Source: Portibacter lacus
GTDB taxonomy: Bacteria; Bacteroidota; Bacteroidia; Chitinophagales; Saprospiraceae
Reading direction: 5' to 3'
Length of the DNA: 64,000 nucleotides
NCBI RefSeq assembly: GCF_021533215.1
Contig: NZ_JAJNKA010000008.1
Span: 218,749 to 282,748, forward strand
Shown: in pieces, positions 9,077 through 18,036 of the stretch
Layout of the letters: the number at the start of each line of letters is the position of its first letter
Numbering within the stretch: the first letter of the stretch is position 1
Made by a program: the position numbers and the translations under genes
The notes under the pieces: generated by a model
What the model saw: only the letters and a program-made list of their open reading frames with translations
What the model was told of the DNA's origin: nothing
Database searches by the model: none

Positions 9077-10588
9077 ATGCAGCATTCTGATGGACAGACA
9101 ATTTTAGAAGTCCAGAAATTAAATACTTATTTCGGAGAAACTCAGGTTGTGAAGGATCTTAGTTTTGCCATACAAAAAGGAGAAACTGTTGCGATAATCG
9201 GCGAAACAGGCAGCGGGAAATCAGTTGCCATTTCTTCAATTTTTAATTTGTTAGAGGCCCATATTGCAAAGGTATCTGCTGAAAAATTGGTTTATAATGA
9301 TAAAAAGAACCCTCAGATATCGCTGCCGAAAGATATCGCTATTGTATTTCAAAATGCACAGTTATCCCTTAATCCGGTTGTGAAGTGCGGTGTGCAGATA
9401 AAAAGAATTCTTAGGAAGCAAATGTCGCTCAGTAGGGTAGAAGCAGAGCAGAACACGAAAGAACTCTTCCACAAAGTCGAGCTAAATGAAACTGATCGAA
9501 TCTATCACTCCTTTCCGCATCAATTATCTGGCGGTGAACTTCAGAGAGTTATGATTGCGATGGGACTTGCCTGCCATCCGGAATTTTTAATACTTGATGA
9601 ACCTACTGCATCATTGGATAGAATTGTCCAGATAAAAATTATAGATCTTCTAAAAAAGCTGAAGGCGGAAGAAGGATTGAGTATATTATTGATTACCCAT
9701 GATCTGGCATTGGTTAGTGATTTTGCTGATCGGATTTTGCACATTGATAAGGGCGCACTGATCGCTAATCAAGATGTGGATTCTTTTTTTACTAAGTCGG
9801 CACACCAGGTCTCTCAGCAATTAGTGGAACAATTAAAAGACTTTTATAATGGTCAATTTAAGGTTTCGGGAAATTCAGAGGATTTAATGGATATTAAAGA
9901 GCTTTCTGTTCAATTTAGAAGTGGCAAGTATGCCTTCAAGGATTTGAGTTTTTGTATAAAGAAAGGGGAAAATCTTGGTATCATAGGAGAGTCTGGAAGT
10001 GGCAAAACTACATTAGCGAAATGTCTATCAGGAATGATTCCTCCTACTGAAGGTCGTATTTCTTCAAAAGTTAATCAGAGAAATATTAGTTATGTTTTCC
10101 AAGATGCGTACAATTCAGTTGATCCTGATCTCTCTATAAAGGCAATTCTACATGAAGTGATCCGACTTCAAGAAAAAAAACGGGACATCGGAGAATTGTT
10201 GGCTTCGGTTAATTTATCAACTGATATTCTTAATAGGAAGATCACTGAATTATCAGGAGGCCAAAGGCAAAGGGTAAATCTAGCGCGAAGTTTAGCCTGT
10301 AATCCATCTGTGTTAATATGTGATGAGATCACTTCTGGTCTAGATCTGAAAGTACAAATGGAGATCATAGATTTGCTTTCAAGTAAAGGTGATGATCTGA
10401 CGATTGTGTTTATTTCGCACGATATTTCATTGGTTAAATATTTCTGTCATAGGGTGTTGATAATGAAGAATGGAGGAATGGAATTTTTAGGTGAAACCAA
10501 ACATTTATTTGAAGAAAACCAAGAAGGATACGCCAAAGAACTAATTAATTCCATCTATAAGGTTAAATATTTCTTAAATAGATACTGA
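9077..10588 (+). CDS. Dual-ATPase ABC protein, oligopeptide/YejF type
   Basis: The first ATG of the frame is at 9077; the longer version begins at a TTG. The roughly 503-residue protein carries two complete ATPase domains. Domain 1 has GETGSGKS, LSGGELQRVMIA and ILDEPTASLD; domain 2 has GESGSGKTT, LSGGQRQRVNLARS and ICDEITSGLD. This fused arrangement is that of YejF and other DppD-DppF fusions that power peptide, microcin C or nickel importers. The permeases and the substrate-binding protein normally encoded alongside are absent from the neighbourhood, so the substrate is unknown and partners must lie elsewhere. Confidence 0.88.
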   Translation: MQHSDGQTILEVQKLNTYFGETQVVKDLSFAIQKGETVAIIGETGSGKSVAISSIFNLLEAHIAKVSAEKLVYNDKKNPQISLPKDIAIVFQNAQLSLNPVVKCGVQIKRILRKQMSLSRVEAEQNTKELFHKVELNETDRIYHSFPHQLSGGELQRVMIAMGLACHPEFLILDEPTASLDRIVQIKIIDLLKKLKAEEGLSILLITHDLALVSDFADRILHIDKGALIANQDVDSFFTKSAHQVSQQLVEQLKDFYNGQFKVSGNSEDLMDIKELSVQFRSGKYAFKDLSFCIKKGENLGIIGESGSGKTTLAKCLSGMIPPTEGRISSKVNQRNISYVFQDAYNSVDPDLSIKAILHEVIRLQEKKRDIGELLASVNLSTDILNRKITELSGGQRQRVNLARSLACNPSVLICDEITSGLDLKVQMEIIDLLSSKGDDLTIVFISHDISLVKYFCHRVLIMKNGGMEFLGETKHLFEENQEGYAKELINSIYKVKYFLNRY

Positions 10589-10670
10589 TAAGTGTAACTT
10601 TTTTAATCTTAGTTCCGTTCTTATGGTATGCAACCTTTGCAAAAAGATTGTGTCTTTTAGATAGAACCCA

Positions 10671-10925
10671 ATGAAAACAATTATTATGCCTCCACAAGAA
10701 AAAAGAAGAAAACATGTAGCCTACATGTTCTTTGCAGTTGCTTTCCTAAGCCTGTCCTGTTTCGCTTATCTGAATTTGTGTACAGAAAATACTTTGATGA
10801 TAGCTGAATATATGGGTGACATTAGTTATTCTGATTTCAGAATTGAAGAAATTGTACTTCCGGACTTACATTTCTTCGAGAATAGTTTCCAAAGAATCAT
10901 GGAATTAATTTTTACTAGAGCTTAA
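10671..10925 (+). CDS. Small single-pass membrane protein, 84 aa
   Basis: An 84-residue protein with a basic start (PPQEKRRKHVAY) and one hydrophobic helix (MFFAVAFLSLSCFAYLNL, residues 19-36), followed by an acidic, probably periplasmic tail. It lies between the dual-ATPase gene and the TonB receptor, 52 bp upstream of the latter. No family is recognised. It may be co-transcribed with the receptor. Confidence 0.5.
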   Translation: MKTIIMPPQEKRRKHVAYMFFAVAFLSLSCFAYLNLCTENTLMIAEYMGDISYSDFRIEEIVLPDLHFFENSFQRIMELIFTRA

Positions 10926-10977
10926 TTAAACCTTTCCAGTTTTCTTCTGTCTTAGTTATTAAGAAGAAATTCAACTT

Positions 10978-13461
10978 ATGGAAAATAGATTAGCAATCCT
11001 ACTGGTATTTTTATGCACTTTAACCTTGGGCTATGGACAAAAAAACAACAAAAGCGCAATTCAACATACTATTTCTGGTAAAATAATTGATGGAGACAGT
11101 GGCGTACCACTAGAGTTTTCAACGTTATCTTTATTTGAAACAGAAACTTCTACACTCGTAGGAGGCGCTATTACAGATCAAGAAGGAAAATATACCATTG
11201 AAACAAAGCCTGGAAATTATTATTTAGAAATTGAGTTCATCTCATATGCACCTGGAAAGATTACAGACATCGTTGTAACGAAAGATAATAAAAACATAGA
11301 ATTGCCAGATTTTAACTTGTCCATAGATGCGGAAAAGTTAGACGAAGTAGTTATTGTGGAAGAACGATCACAAGTTTCACTTAGCTTAGATAAAAAAGTA
11401 TTTAATGTTGGAAAAGATCTAACAAATAAAGGAGGAACGGCAGAAGATGTTCTTGATAATGTGCCTTCTGTTTCTGTAGATCTAGATGGAGGTGTAGAAC
11501 TAAGAGGAAGTGGTGGTGTAAGGATACTTATCGATGGCAAGCCAAGTATGATGGTGGGTGATGGCAATACGAATGGATTGAGAAATATTCCGAGTAATAT
11601 GATCGAGTCAGTAGAAGTCATTACTAATCCGAGTTCTCGATATGAAGCAGAGGGGATGGCTGGAATAATTAATATCGTATTAAAGAAAGATAGAAAACGT
11701 GGATTTAATGGTTCGATAGATGTTTCAGGTGGTTATCCTTTAATGGGGTCTACCGCTTTTAACCTTAATTATAGAAGAGAAAAAATTAATTTATTTTCTT
11801 CTATTGGCGCTGGATATAGAACTGGACCAGGTTCAGGTTTTACTTATCAAGAGCAAAAATACTTCGATGGCACATCAGAGATTTTTAGTTCCACCAGAGA
11901 TATGAATAGAAATGGAGTCAATGGAAACATAAGTCTTGGAATGGATTATTTTATCAACGATAATAACATTTTGACTTCTTCTTTTTCATTTAGAAGGTCA
12001 CTAGAAGAGAATCGAAATTCAGTGTTTTATGAGGACTTTCTTAATTCAAGGGAGCAGTTAGTTGGCCTTTCTGAAAGATATGATGATGAATTAGAGAATG
12101 AATATGACACGGAATACGCATTGACATATGATAAAAAGTTGAAGGGAAAGGATCATTCATTGATTGCGGATCTAAGATTTCAAGATAATACTGAAATTGA
12201 ATCTTCAGACTTTTCACAAGAATTCTTTGATGCGAATAGGGTGCCTACGGGAGAAGACAATTTAATTCAACGATCAGCAAATAGTGAAACGGAACGTAGG
12301 ATTAATCTGAAACTTGATTATAAGAGACCACTGCCTAATGATGGTGTTTTCGAAACTGGAATTCAATCTTCCTACAGACTTATTTCTAATAAATATTTAG
12401 TAGAAGAGGAATTTGATAATGAATGGATTCGTCTTGCTAATTTATCAAACGATTTTAATTACAATGAGTTTATCAATGGGGTATATGGTATCTATGGTAA
12501 GGAATATCTAAGATGGTCTTACCAAGTAGGTGTAAGAGCGGAGTACTCTTTAATCGAGACAGAGTTGCTTGATTCAGATGAGGGAGCTAATTCTAGAGAT
12601 TATATCAATTTGTTTCCAAGTGCCTTTGTATCCTATAAAATAAATGATGAGAATTCATTTCAAGTGAGTTACAGTAGAAGAATTAGAAGACCGAGATTTA
12701 GAGATCTGAATCCTTTCTTCACCTTCAGTGACCCAAGGAATCAGTATAGCGGTAATCCTAATTTGAATCCTGAGTTCACAGATTCATATGAAATAGGTTA
12801 CGTGAATTACTTTGAAAAAGGGTCTTTAACATCTTCATTTTATTACAGACATTCTACAGACGTGATGGATTGGGTTCAAACGGTAACTTCAGATGGTGTA
12901 ACCATTAGAAGACCTGAAAATTTGAATACGCAAGATGATTTAGGATTTGAATTTACAGGGAACTATAAGTTTGTGAAGTGGTATGACTTAAGTGGAAGTT
13001 TGAATATTTTCAGATCGATTACCGACGGAGCTAATGTTCAGGAGGATTTCACCGCAGATGCTTATTCATGGTTTACCAGATTGAATAATAAGATCAAAAT
13101 GTCTAAGACTTTCGAAGCACAAGTGAGAGTAGATCACAGAGGAGCAAGAAAGACGACTCAAGGTTCTCGTAAGGGAATAACTAGCATAGATATTGGATTA
13201 GGGAAGGAATTTCCTAAGCAGAATATTTCTTTATCGGTCAATGTTAGAGATCTTCTTAATTCAAGAAAGTATCAATCTATTAATGAGTTCGCACTTTATG
13301 ATGATAATGCACAAATAGGGACTTTTTATTCAGAAAGTGAATTCCAACGACGAGCAAGGTCAGTTGTGGTTTCATTGAATTATAGAATCAACCAAGAAAA
13401 GAAAAGAGGCCGTGAGAAAGGAAATGGTGGTGATTTTGATGGTGGAGGAGAAGAGTTCTAA
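10978..13461 (+). CDS. TonB-dependent outer-membrane receptor (OMP_b-brl_3 type)
   Basis: An 827-residue outer-membrane protein. Residues 1-20 are a signal peptide (ending TLGYGQ); residues about 30-115 are a CarboxypepD_reg-like beta-sandwich (HTISGKIIDGDSGVPLEF). A plug domain follows (LDEVVIVEE, then GGVRILIDGKPS and IESVEVITNPSSRYEAEG near 170-225), then a barrel. The plug sequence and barrel belong to the OMP_b-brl_3 branch rather than SusC, and no SusD partner is nearby, so a polysaccharide role is not supported. The C-terminus carries an odd Gly/Asp/Glu-rich hydrophilic tail (GNGGDFDGGGEEF). A strong terminator hairpin follows at 13486. Confidence 0.9.
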   Translation: MENRLAILLVFLCTLTLGYGQKNNKSAIQHTISGKIIDGDSGVPLEFSTLSLFETETSTLVGGAITDQEGKYTIETKPGNYYLEIEFISYAPGKITDIVVTKDNKNIELPDFNLSIDAEKLDEVVIVEERSQVSLSLDKKVFNVGKDLTNKGGTAEDVLDNVPSVSVDLDGGVELRGSGGVRILIDGKPSMMVGDGNTNGLRNIPSNMIESVEVITNPSSRYEAEGMAGIINIVLKKDRKRGFNGSIDVSGGYPLMGSTAFNLNYRREKINLFSSIGAGYRTGPGSGFTYQEQKYFDGTSEIFSSTRDMNRNGVNGNISLGMDYFINDNNILTSSFSFRRSLEENRNSVFYEDFLNSREQLVGLSERYDDELENEYDTEYALTYDKKLKGKDHSLIADLRFQDNTEIESSDFSQEFFDANRVPTGEDNLIQRSANSETERRINLKLDYKRPLPNDGVFETGIQSSYRLISNKYLVEEEFDNEWIRLANLSNDFNYNEFINGVYGIYGKEYLRWSYQVGVRAEYSLIETELLDSDEGANSRDYINLFPSAFVSYKINDENSFQVSYSRRIRRPRFRDLNPFFTFSDPRNQYSGNPNLNPEFTDSYEIGYVNYFEKGSLTSSFYYRHSTDVMDWVQTVTSDGVTIRRPENLNTQDDLGFEFTGNYKFVKWYDLSGSLNIFRSITDGANVQEDFTADAYSWFTRLNNKIKMSKTFEAQVRVDHRGARKTTQGSRKGITSIDIGLGKEFPKQNISLSVNVRDLLNSRKYQSINEFALYDDNAQIGTFYSESEFQRRARSVVVSLNYRINQEKKRGREKGNGGDFDGGGEEF

Positions 13462-13485
13462 GTGAAAGTTTTAAAAGAGTAAAGG

Positions 13486-13524
13486 AAAGGCTTATTAGTT
13501 TCGAAACTGATAAGCCTTTTTTTA
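13486..13524 (+). terminator. Rho-independent terminator of the TonB receptor gene
   Basis: AAAGGCTTAT (13486-13495) pairs with ATAAGCCTTT (13510-13519), and the spacer itself continues the stem around the palindrome AGTTTCGAAACT. A run of T follows. It lies 25 bp after the receptor stop codon. Confidence 0.85.
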
Positions 13525-13528
13525 TTTA

Positions 13529-13859
13529 GATCTGTTAGCTGAGTGTTGTAATAGGTTTTGGCAAGGATTGCAGAGCTGAATATGGTCTTCTCGGCTCGGG
13601 TTGTTTCATCTAGCCGAGTGATGAAGTGGGTACTGGAAAGGATTGGAGAGCTGAATATGGTCATCTCGACTCGGGTAGTCTCATCTAGCAGATTGATGAA
13701 GATCTGTAAGCCGAGTGAAGAAAAGGGTTCTGGCAAGGATTGCAGAGCTGAATATGGTCTTCTCGGCTAGGGTAGTCTCATCTAGCCGAGTGATGAAGAT
13801 CTGTAAGCCGAGTGATGAAATAGGTTCTGGCAAGGATTGCAGAGCTGAATATGGTCTTC
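13529..13859. repeat. Tandem repeat array, about 97-bp units
   Basis: Four units begin with a form of GATCTGTAAGCCGAGTGATG and contain the shared core GGATTGCAGAGCTGAATATG. They span 13529-13625 (97 bp), 13626-13700 (75 bp, lacking the first part), 13701-13797 (97 bp) and 13798-13859 (62 bp, truncated). Units 1 and 3 contain a 7-bp inverted repeat, CTCGGCT...AGCCGAG (13590-13596 with 13612-13618; 13762-13768 with 13784-13790), which is degraded in unit 2. Short open frames cross the array on both strands, but they only reflect the repeat. The array sits between two terminators and looks non-coding. Confidence 0.85.
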
Positions 13860-13953
13860 AAAGTGTACATGAAAATCAAGATTATAGATTTTTTCGGATA
13901 AAATTTCTAGGTCCTATGAAAGAAAAGCTGGCACTAAAATAAGCAACATGGTC

Positions 13954-13989
13954 CAAAAAAAAAGACCCGCAATATTCATTACGAGTCTC
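13954..13989 (-). terminator. Rho-independent terminator of the aminotransferase gene
   Basis: On the minus strand AGACTCG (13988-13982) pairs with CGGGTCT (13969-13963), with one G-T pair and a 12-base loop. A run of T follows (A run at 13955-13962 on the plus strand). It is about 30 bp beyond the aminotransferase stop codon. Confidence 0.8.
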
Positions 13990-14017
13990 TTATATTTATG
14001 CTTTAAGTGGTTTGTAA

Positions 14018-15214
14018 TTATTTCAACAATGCCAGTGCATCTTTAATTCTCTTCATCGCCTCTTTTAATTCTTCTTCCGAAGCAGCATATGAAATTCTGA
14101 TACAATCATCTGCACCGAATGCACCACCACCTACAGTTCCTACCAATGCTTCTTGTAAGATGTAAGCTGCAAAGTCTTCTGAATTCTCAATATTGTACTC
14201 ACCATAGCTTTTACCAAAGTAAGAGCTCACATCTGGAAATAAGTAAAATGCACCTTGAGGATCATTAATTTTAATACCTGGAATTTCAGATAATAAATCC
14301 CTAACCATGTGTTTTCTTTTCTCGAAAGCATTCTTCATATCCACAGATGGCTGCTGGTCTCCCTCCAATGCTACAATTGCAGCCCGCTGTCCGAAGGCAT
14401 TAGCTCCTGAAGTTACTTGACCTTGAATCTTCGCACAAGCTGATGCAATCCATTGTGGAGCACCGATATATCCAAGTCTCCATCCAGTCATTGAATAACC
14501 TTTAGAAAATCCATTGATTGTTACCGTCTGATCTTTCACACTATCGAAAGATCCGATACTAGCATGCTTTCCTCCAAAGTTGATCAACTCATAAATCTCA
14601 TCAGAAAAAATTATGATATCATCTCTTTCACCTATAACATTAGCAATCGCTTCTAATTCTTCCGCTGTATAAACTGAACCCGTTGGGTTACAAGGAGAAG
14701 AAAATAAAACTGCTTTCGTTTTATCAGTGATAGCTGCTCTTACCGCTTCCGGTTTTACTTTGAAATCATCGTCTATCGTACTATTTACGAAAACAGGTAC
14801 TCCACCAGCTAATTTTACAATATCCGCATAAGAAACCCAATAAGGAGTGAAAATGATCACTTCATCACCAGGATTCAATAATGACATACACAAATTGTAT
14901 ACACATTGCTTTGCTCCATTAGAAACCACAATTTGGTTAGCAGTAAAAGTAAGACCATTTTCTCGCTTAAACTTTTCCACAATCGCATTTCTCAGTTCTA
15001 GTAACCCAGGAACCGGAGTGTACTTTGTAAATCCTTCGTCTAAAGCAACCTTAGCTGCTTCTTTAATATGGTCAGGCGTGTCAAAATCTGGTTCACCTAA
15101 ACTCAAACTAATTACATCCTTTCCTTGTGTTTTTAGCTCTCTTGCCATCTGCGCCATTTTTATAGTCGCAGACTCTGACATTTCACTAACTCTTTTTGAT
15201 AATAAATTCTCCAT
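14018..15214 (-). CDS. Pyridoxal-phosphate aminotransferase class I (aspartate aminotransferase-like)
   Basis: A cytosolic enzyme of about 398 residues. The ATG at 15214 is preferred over an upstream GTG at 15226. Family marks include SLGEPDFDTPDHIKEAA near residue 38, YTPVPGLLELR, the cofactor-contacting NPCNPTGS-like block (SSPCNPTGSVYT), SDEIYELI, and the Schiff-base lysine in NGFSKGYSMTGWRLGY (about residue 236). The C-terminal RISYAASEEEL is also typical. These features fit the aspartate/prephenate aminotransferase subgroup (AspC/AatA of the I-gamma type), but substrate choice is not certain from sequence. It is a single-gene unit with its own promoter box and terminator. Confidence 0.92.
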   Translation of the reverse strand: MENLLSKRVSEMSESATIKMAQMARELKTQGKDVISLSLGEPDFDTPDHIKEAAKVALDEGFTKYTPVPGLLELRNAIVEKFKRENGLTFTANQIVVSNGAKQCVYNLCMSLLNPGDEVIIFTPYWVSYADIVKLAGGVPVFVNSTIDDDFKVKPEAVRAAITDKTKAVLFSSPCNPTGSVYTAEELEAIANVIGERDDIIIFSDEIYELINFGGKHASIGSFDSVKDQTVTINGFSKGYSMTGWRLGYIGAPQWIASACAKIQGQVTSGANAFGQRAAIVALEGDQQPSVDMKNAFEKRKHMVRDLLSEIPGIKINDPQGAFYLFPDVSSYFGKSYGEYNIENSEDFAAYILQEALVGTVGGGAFGADDCIRISYAASEEELKEAMKRIKDALALLK

Positions 15215-15252
15215 AATTATTGACACGTATTACGTTTATTAAGTTATGAAGG

Positions 15253-15260
15253 CAAATGTA
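15253..15260 (-). promoter_or_regulatory. Bacteroidota -7 promoter box of the aminotransferase gene
   Basis: The minus strand reads TACATTTG, an exact match to the TAnnTTTG consensus, about 38 bases upstream of the ATG. No TTG-type -33 element is found at the usual spacing, so this is a moderate call. Confidence 0.45.
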
Positions 15261-15282
15261 TCATTTTATTAAATTTTACGTT

Positions 15283-17835
15283 CTATTTAGCAATTATTAA
15301 TTTTTCAATTTTTATTCCCGCTTCGTTTTCTATTCGAACAAGATACATTCCAGGTGTATAAGGACTTGTATCTATTAGGGTTTCTTTATTGATACTTTGT
15401 ACCGTTGTTACCTTCTGGCCTGCACTACTGTACAGGTGATAGGTATTAATCGTATATGGTGAATTTAAGATCAAAGTATTGTTTATCGGGTTCGTCTTGA
15501 TATAATTGAATTTATTTTCATGAATAGACTGAACCCCTGTTGTTTCATCATCGCCTCCAGGTCCAACAATCAGGCATGTTGGTGGAGAGAATAATTTCGC
15601 TTGACAACATAATGTTCCCTTATCGCAAATGAATAACACATTTAATCCAATATCTGACCCTGGATAATTCTCAATTTTCATTGGTAAATCAGCATAGCTA
15701 AATGTACCATATAAACCTGTTAATGAATAAATGTCAAATTGTCCACTAGAAGTACCTTGATGATCAAAATCCAAGACAAAATTAACCAAGTTTAAAGTGT
15801 TTGATGCACATGCCAGTTCACTGATTTCCACATTGGTTATGCTGCATTCTGTTGGATCATCGTAGCATTCTGAAATATCCAGCATTCTAGAAACACAACA
15901 TTGATCATCACATACTGTTAATTCTATCTGATTAGCACCATCTAATGGAATCTGAGTATTAAGCTCTATAAATTCATTATTTATTTCAGTTTCACCTATT
16001 AATAGTCCATTAGCATAAATAGAGTAGAATTTAATCGGATCTGTTTCTTCAAAAAGATAGAAGGCAATTTCCGTGATGAGTCCATCATTACATTTTACTC
16101 TTGTTTCGTCAATTTTAAAGCTGCAATTATCAGTGCAACAAAAGTATCCATACTCCATTTCTGAGGAACACTGGTTTTCATTATCAATGACAACAAATTC
16201 ATAAAATACATCACATGAATCACCAACATAAATGAGTATTGGCAAATCCTCATAGGAGAAATCTCCGTAATCATGCCCATTTCCTATAACTGAGAAACCT
16301 TTGCTTCCGACATTTGCATATTCAAAATCTAATTTGAAATATGGAATTTCAGCATCATTGCATTGGCTAGGACTTGCTTGTATATTACCAATTTTGCAGT
16401 TACCATTATCGTTACAATTAATAAGATCGACGATTTGTGAATAGCAACAAAATTCTAAATTACTAGAAGTAGTACAGATCTGAAGCTCCATAAACTCCCC
16501 ACCATTATTTAATGTTTCGATATAGACATAAGGGTAGTCCAATTTGTAATTAAGTACTGAATCACCATCTACTGATATCCATAAGTCATCTCCATATATT
16601 GGGTGGATTAATTCAAGTTTTATTTGTACTAAATCACTATCGCAATCCATAGAAATGAGTTCGAAAATAGGCTCAAGACAGTGGTCACTACAGCAAATGA
16701 TTATCGACTCAAGGACCGTTTTGCAACTTTGATCTTGAGCATCATAAGCGACAAGTTCATAATTAGGATTACAACTTGGCTGAAATGGACCTACACTCAC
16801 TGGCAAATCTGTATAAGCAAACTCACCATAGAATACGCCATTTCCTTGTACTATAAAGGAGTCACTTACTGTATTTTTATATTTGAAATCAAGACTAATA
16901 AATACTTCTTCATTAGGTTGGCATTCTGGAACATCATATTCCATTGCATAGATTTTGCAATCTGAACCTGACGAACAATTATCAGTACTGAACTCTTGCG
17001 TAAAGCAACATTCTTCAGAGATTCCTACACTACAAACGCTTATAGTATGCTTTGCAATATCAAGTGGAAGATCACCAGATAGATAGATAAAGTTGCTATC
17101 TATTTCAAAATTCGTGATATATTCTTCATTTATCTTTATCGTGATATTATTCTGATAAAATCCTTCTACTAAAAATAGCTTCATTTTAACCTTTTGATCA
17201 GAACATTCCATGTCTACGATCTCGAAAATAGGAGGGCCACAATCTATAGGGCAACAGATTATAATATTATCAATTTCTGCTCTACAATTGTTGTATTTAG
17301 AATCCTGTACCACGAATTCATATTCAGTGTTACAATCACCTGGGAATGGACCGAGTTCAATCGGAAGATCGCTATAGACAAACTCGCCATAATCCTGGCC
17401 ATTTCCTTTGACTCTAAATGAGTCTGAGACATTACTATAGTTGAAATCTAAGGTAACATAGACTAAGCCATTAGGATTGCATTCTGGAAAGGAAACTTCT
17501 AGATCTCGAATGTTGCATTCATCCGAAGAACAAACTCGTCCGATATTAGCAATCACATAGCATTCTTCATGTTGCCTCTTAAAAATCGCAATTGAATTAA
17601 AAGTAGAGCAATCTGCTTCGAAAGGACCAAATTTACCATCAGGAGATTCCATCGGTATGTCGTTAATATAAACATTGAAATTTTCGTAGATGTTAGTGGG
17701 CTGATCTATCGCAATGTAGAAAACATTTCCATCAGGAATGACTTCGTAAGAAAAATTATCGAGTCCACATTCAGACTGTGCATTTAATGTAAATGCAGCG
17801 ATAAGTGAGAAGAGAAAAATAGAAAAACGTTTCAT
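15283..17835 (-). CDS. Secreted cysteine-rich repeat protein with T9SS sorting domain
   Basis: An 850-residue secreted protein with a signal peptide (residues 1-19, ending LNAQ). The body is built from three related modules of about 185 residues (roughly 107-290, 295-478, 483-665) plus a half module (670-760). Each module opens with Cys-x-Ile and has GNGxxYGxFxYxDLP, then paired cysteines (CC) and a second half with another CC. The last 80 residues (NPINNTLILNSPYT ... MYLVRIENEAGIKIEKLIIAK) are a type A T9SS sorting domain, removed after transport across the outer membrane. No enzymatic motif is seen; a structural, adhesive or matrix role is likely. It is divergent from the 2059-aa T9SS protein with a 201-bp shared upstream region. 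Confidence 0.85.
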   Translation of the reverse strand: MKRFSIFLFSLIAAFTLNAQSECGLDNFSYEVIPDGNVFYIAIDQPTNIYENFNVYINDIPMESPDGKFGPFEADCSTFNSIAIFKRQHEECYVIANIGRVCSSDECNIRDLEVSFPECNPNGLVYVTLDFNYSNVSDSFRVKGNGQDYGEFVYSDLPIELGPFPGDCNTEYEFVVQDSKYNNCRAEIDNIIICCPIDCGPPIFEIVDMECSDQKVKMKLFLVEGFYQNNITIKINEEYITNFEIDSNFIYLSGDLPLDIAKHTISVCSVGISEECCFTQEFSTDNCSSGSDCKIYAMEYDVPECQPNEEVFISLDFKYKNTVSDSFIVQGNGVFYGEFAYTDLPVSVGPFQPSCNPNYELVAYDAQDQSCKTVLESIIICCSDHCLEPIFELISMDCDSDLVQIKLELIHPIYGDDLWISVDGDSVLNYKLDYPYVYIETLNNGGEFMELQICTTSSNLEFCCYSQIVDLINCNDNGNCKIGNIQASPSQCNDAEIPYFKLDFEYANVGSKGFSVIGNGHDYGDFSYEDLPILIYVGDSCDVFYEFVVIDNENQCSSEMEYGYFCCTDNCSFKIDETRVKCNDGLITEIAFYLFEETDPIKFYSIYANGLLIGETEINNEFIELNTQIPLDGANQIELTVCDDQCCVSRMLDISECYDDPTECSITNVEISELACASNTLNLVNFVLDFDHQGTSSGQFDIYSLTGLYGTFSYADLPMKIENYPGSDIGLNVLFICDKGTLCCQAKLFSPPTCLIVGPGGDDETTGVQSIHENKFNYIKTNPINNTLILNSPYTINTYHLYSSAGQKVTTVQSINKETLIDTSPYTPGMYLVRIENEAGIKIEKLIIAK

Positions 17836-17899
17836 ATGATTTTTATTTATAGATAATGGAACTGGTTTTTTTACCTAGACACCATATGATTTCATTTCG

Positions 17900-17996
17900 T
17901 TGTCTACGGACTTTTTTACCACTAAAGAACATATTATAAAAATTCGGCATATGTTTTGCATTAAAGAAATCTATAATATGTTGTCTATTGACTTTT
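17900..17996. promoter_or_regulatory. Paired 16-bp direct repeats between divergent T9SS genes
   Basis: TTGTCTACGGACTTTT at 17900-17915 and TTGTCTATTGACTTTT at 17981-17996 differ at two positions and are 81 bp apart. Both lie in the 201-bp space between divergent starts at 17835 and 18037. They could be a duplicated regulator site or promoter remnant; function is not shown. Confidence 0.35.
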
Positions 17997-18036
17997 AAAG
18001 CTTTCTAAAATTAACAAAAGCTTATAAAATACTTGA

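Noticed and set aside
11220..11621. 133-codon minus-strand frame
   Set aside because: Antisense shadow of the TonB receptor plug domain.
13458..13942. Open frames on both strands across the 97-bp repeats
   Set aside because: They arise from the repeat period and share translated repeats in several frames; they also run across the terminator.
14847..15242. 131-codon plus-strand frame
   Set aside because: Antisense shadow of the aminotransferase gene, which has clear family motifs.
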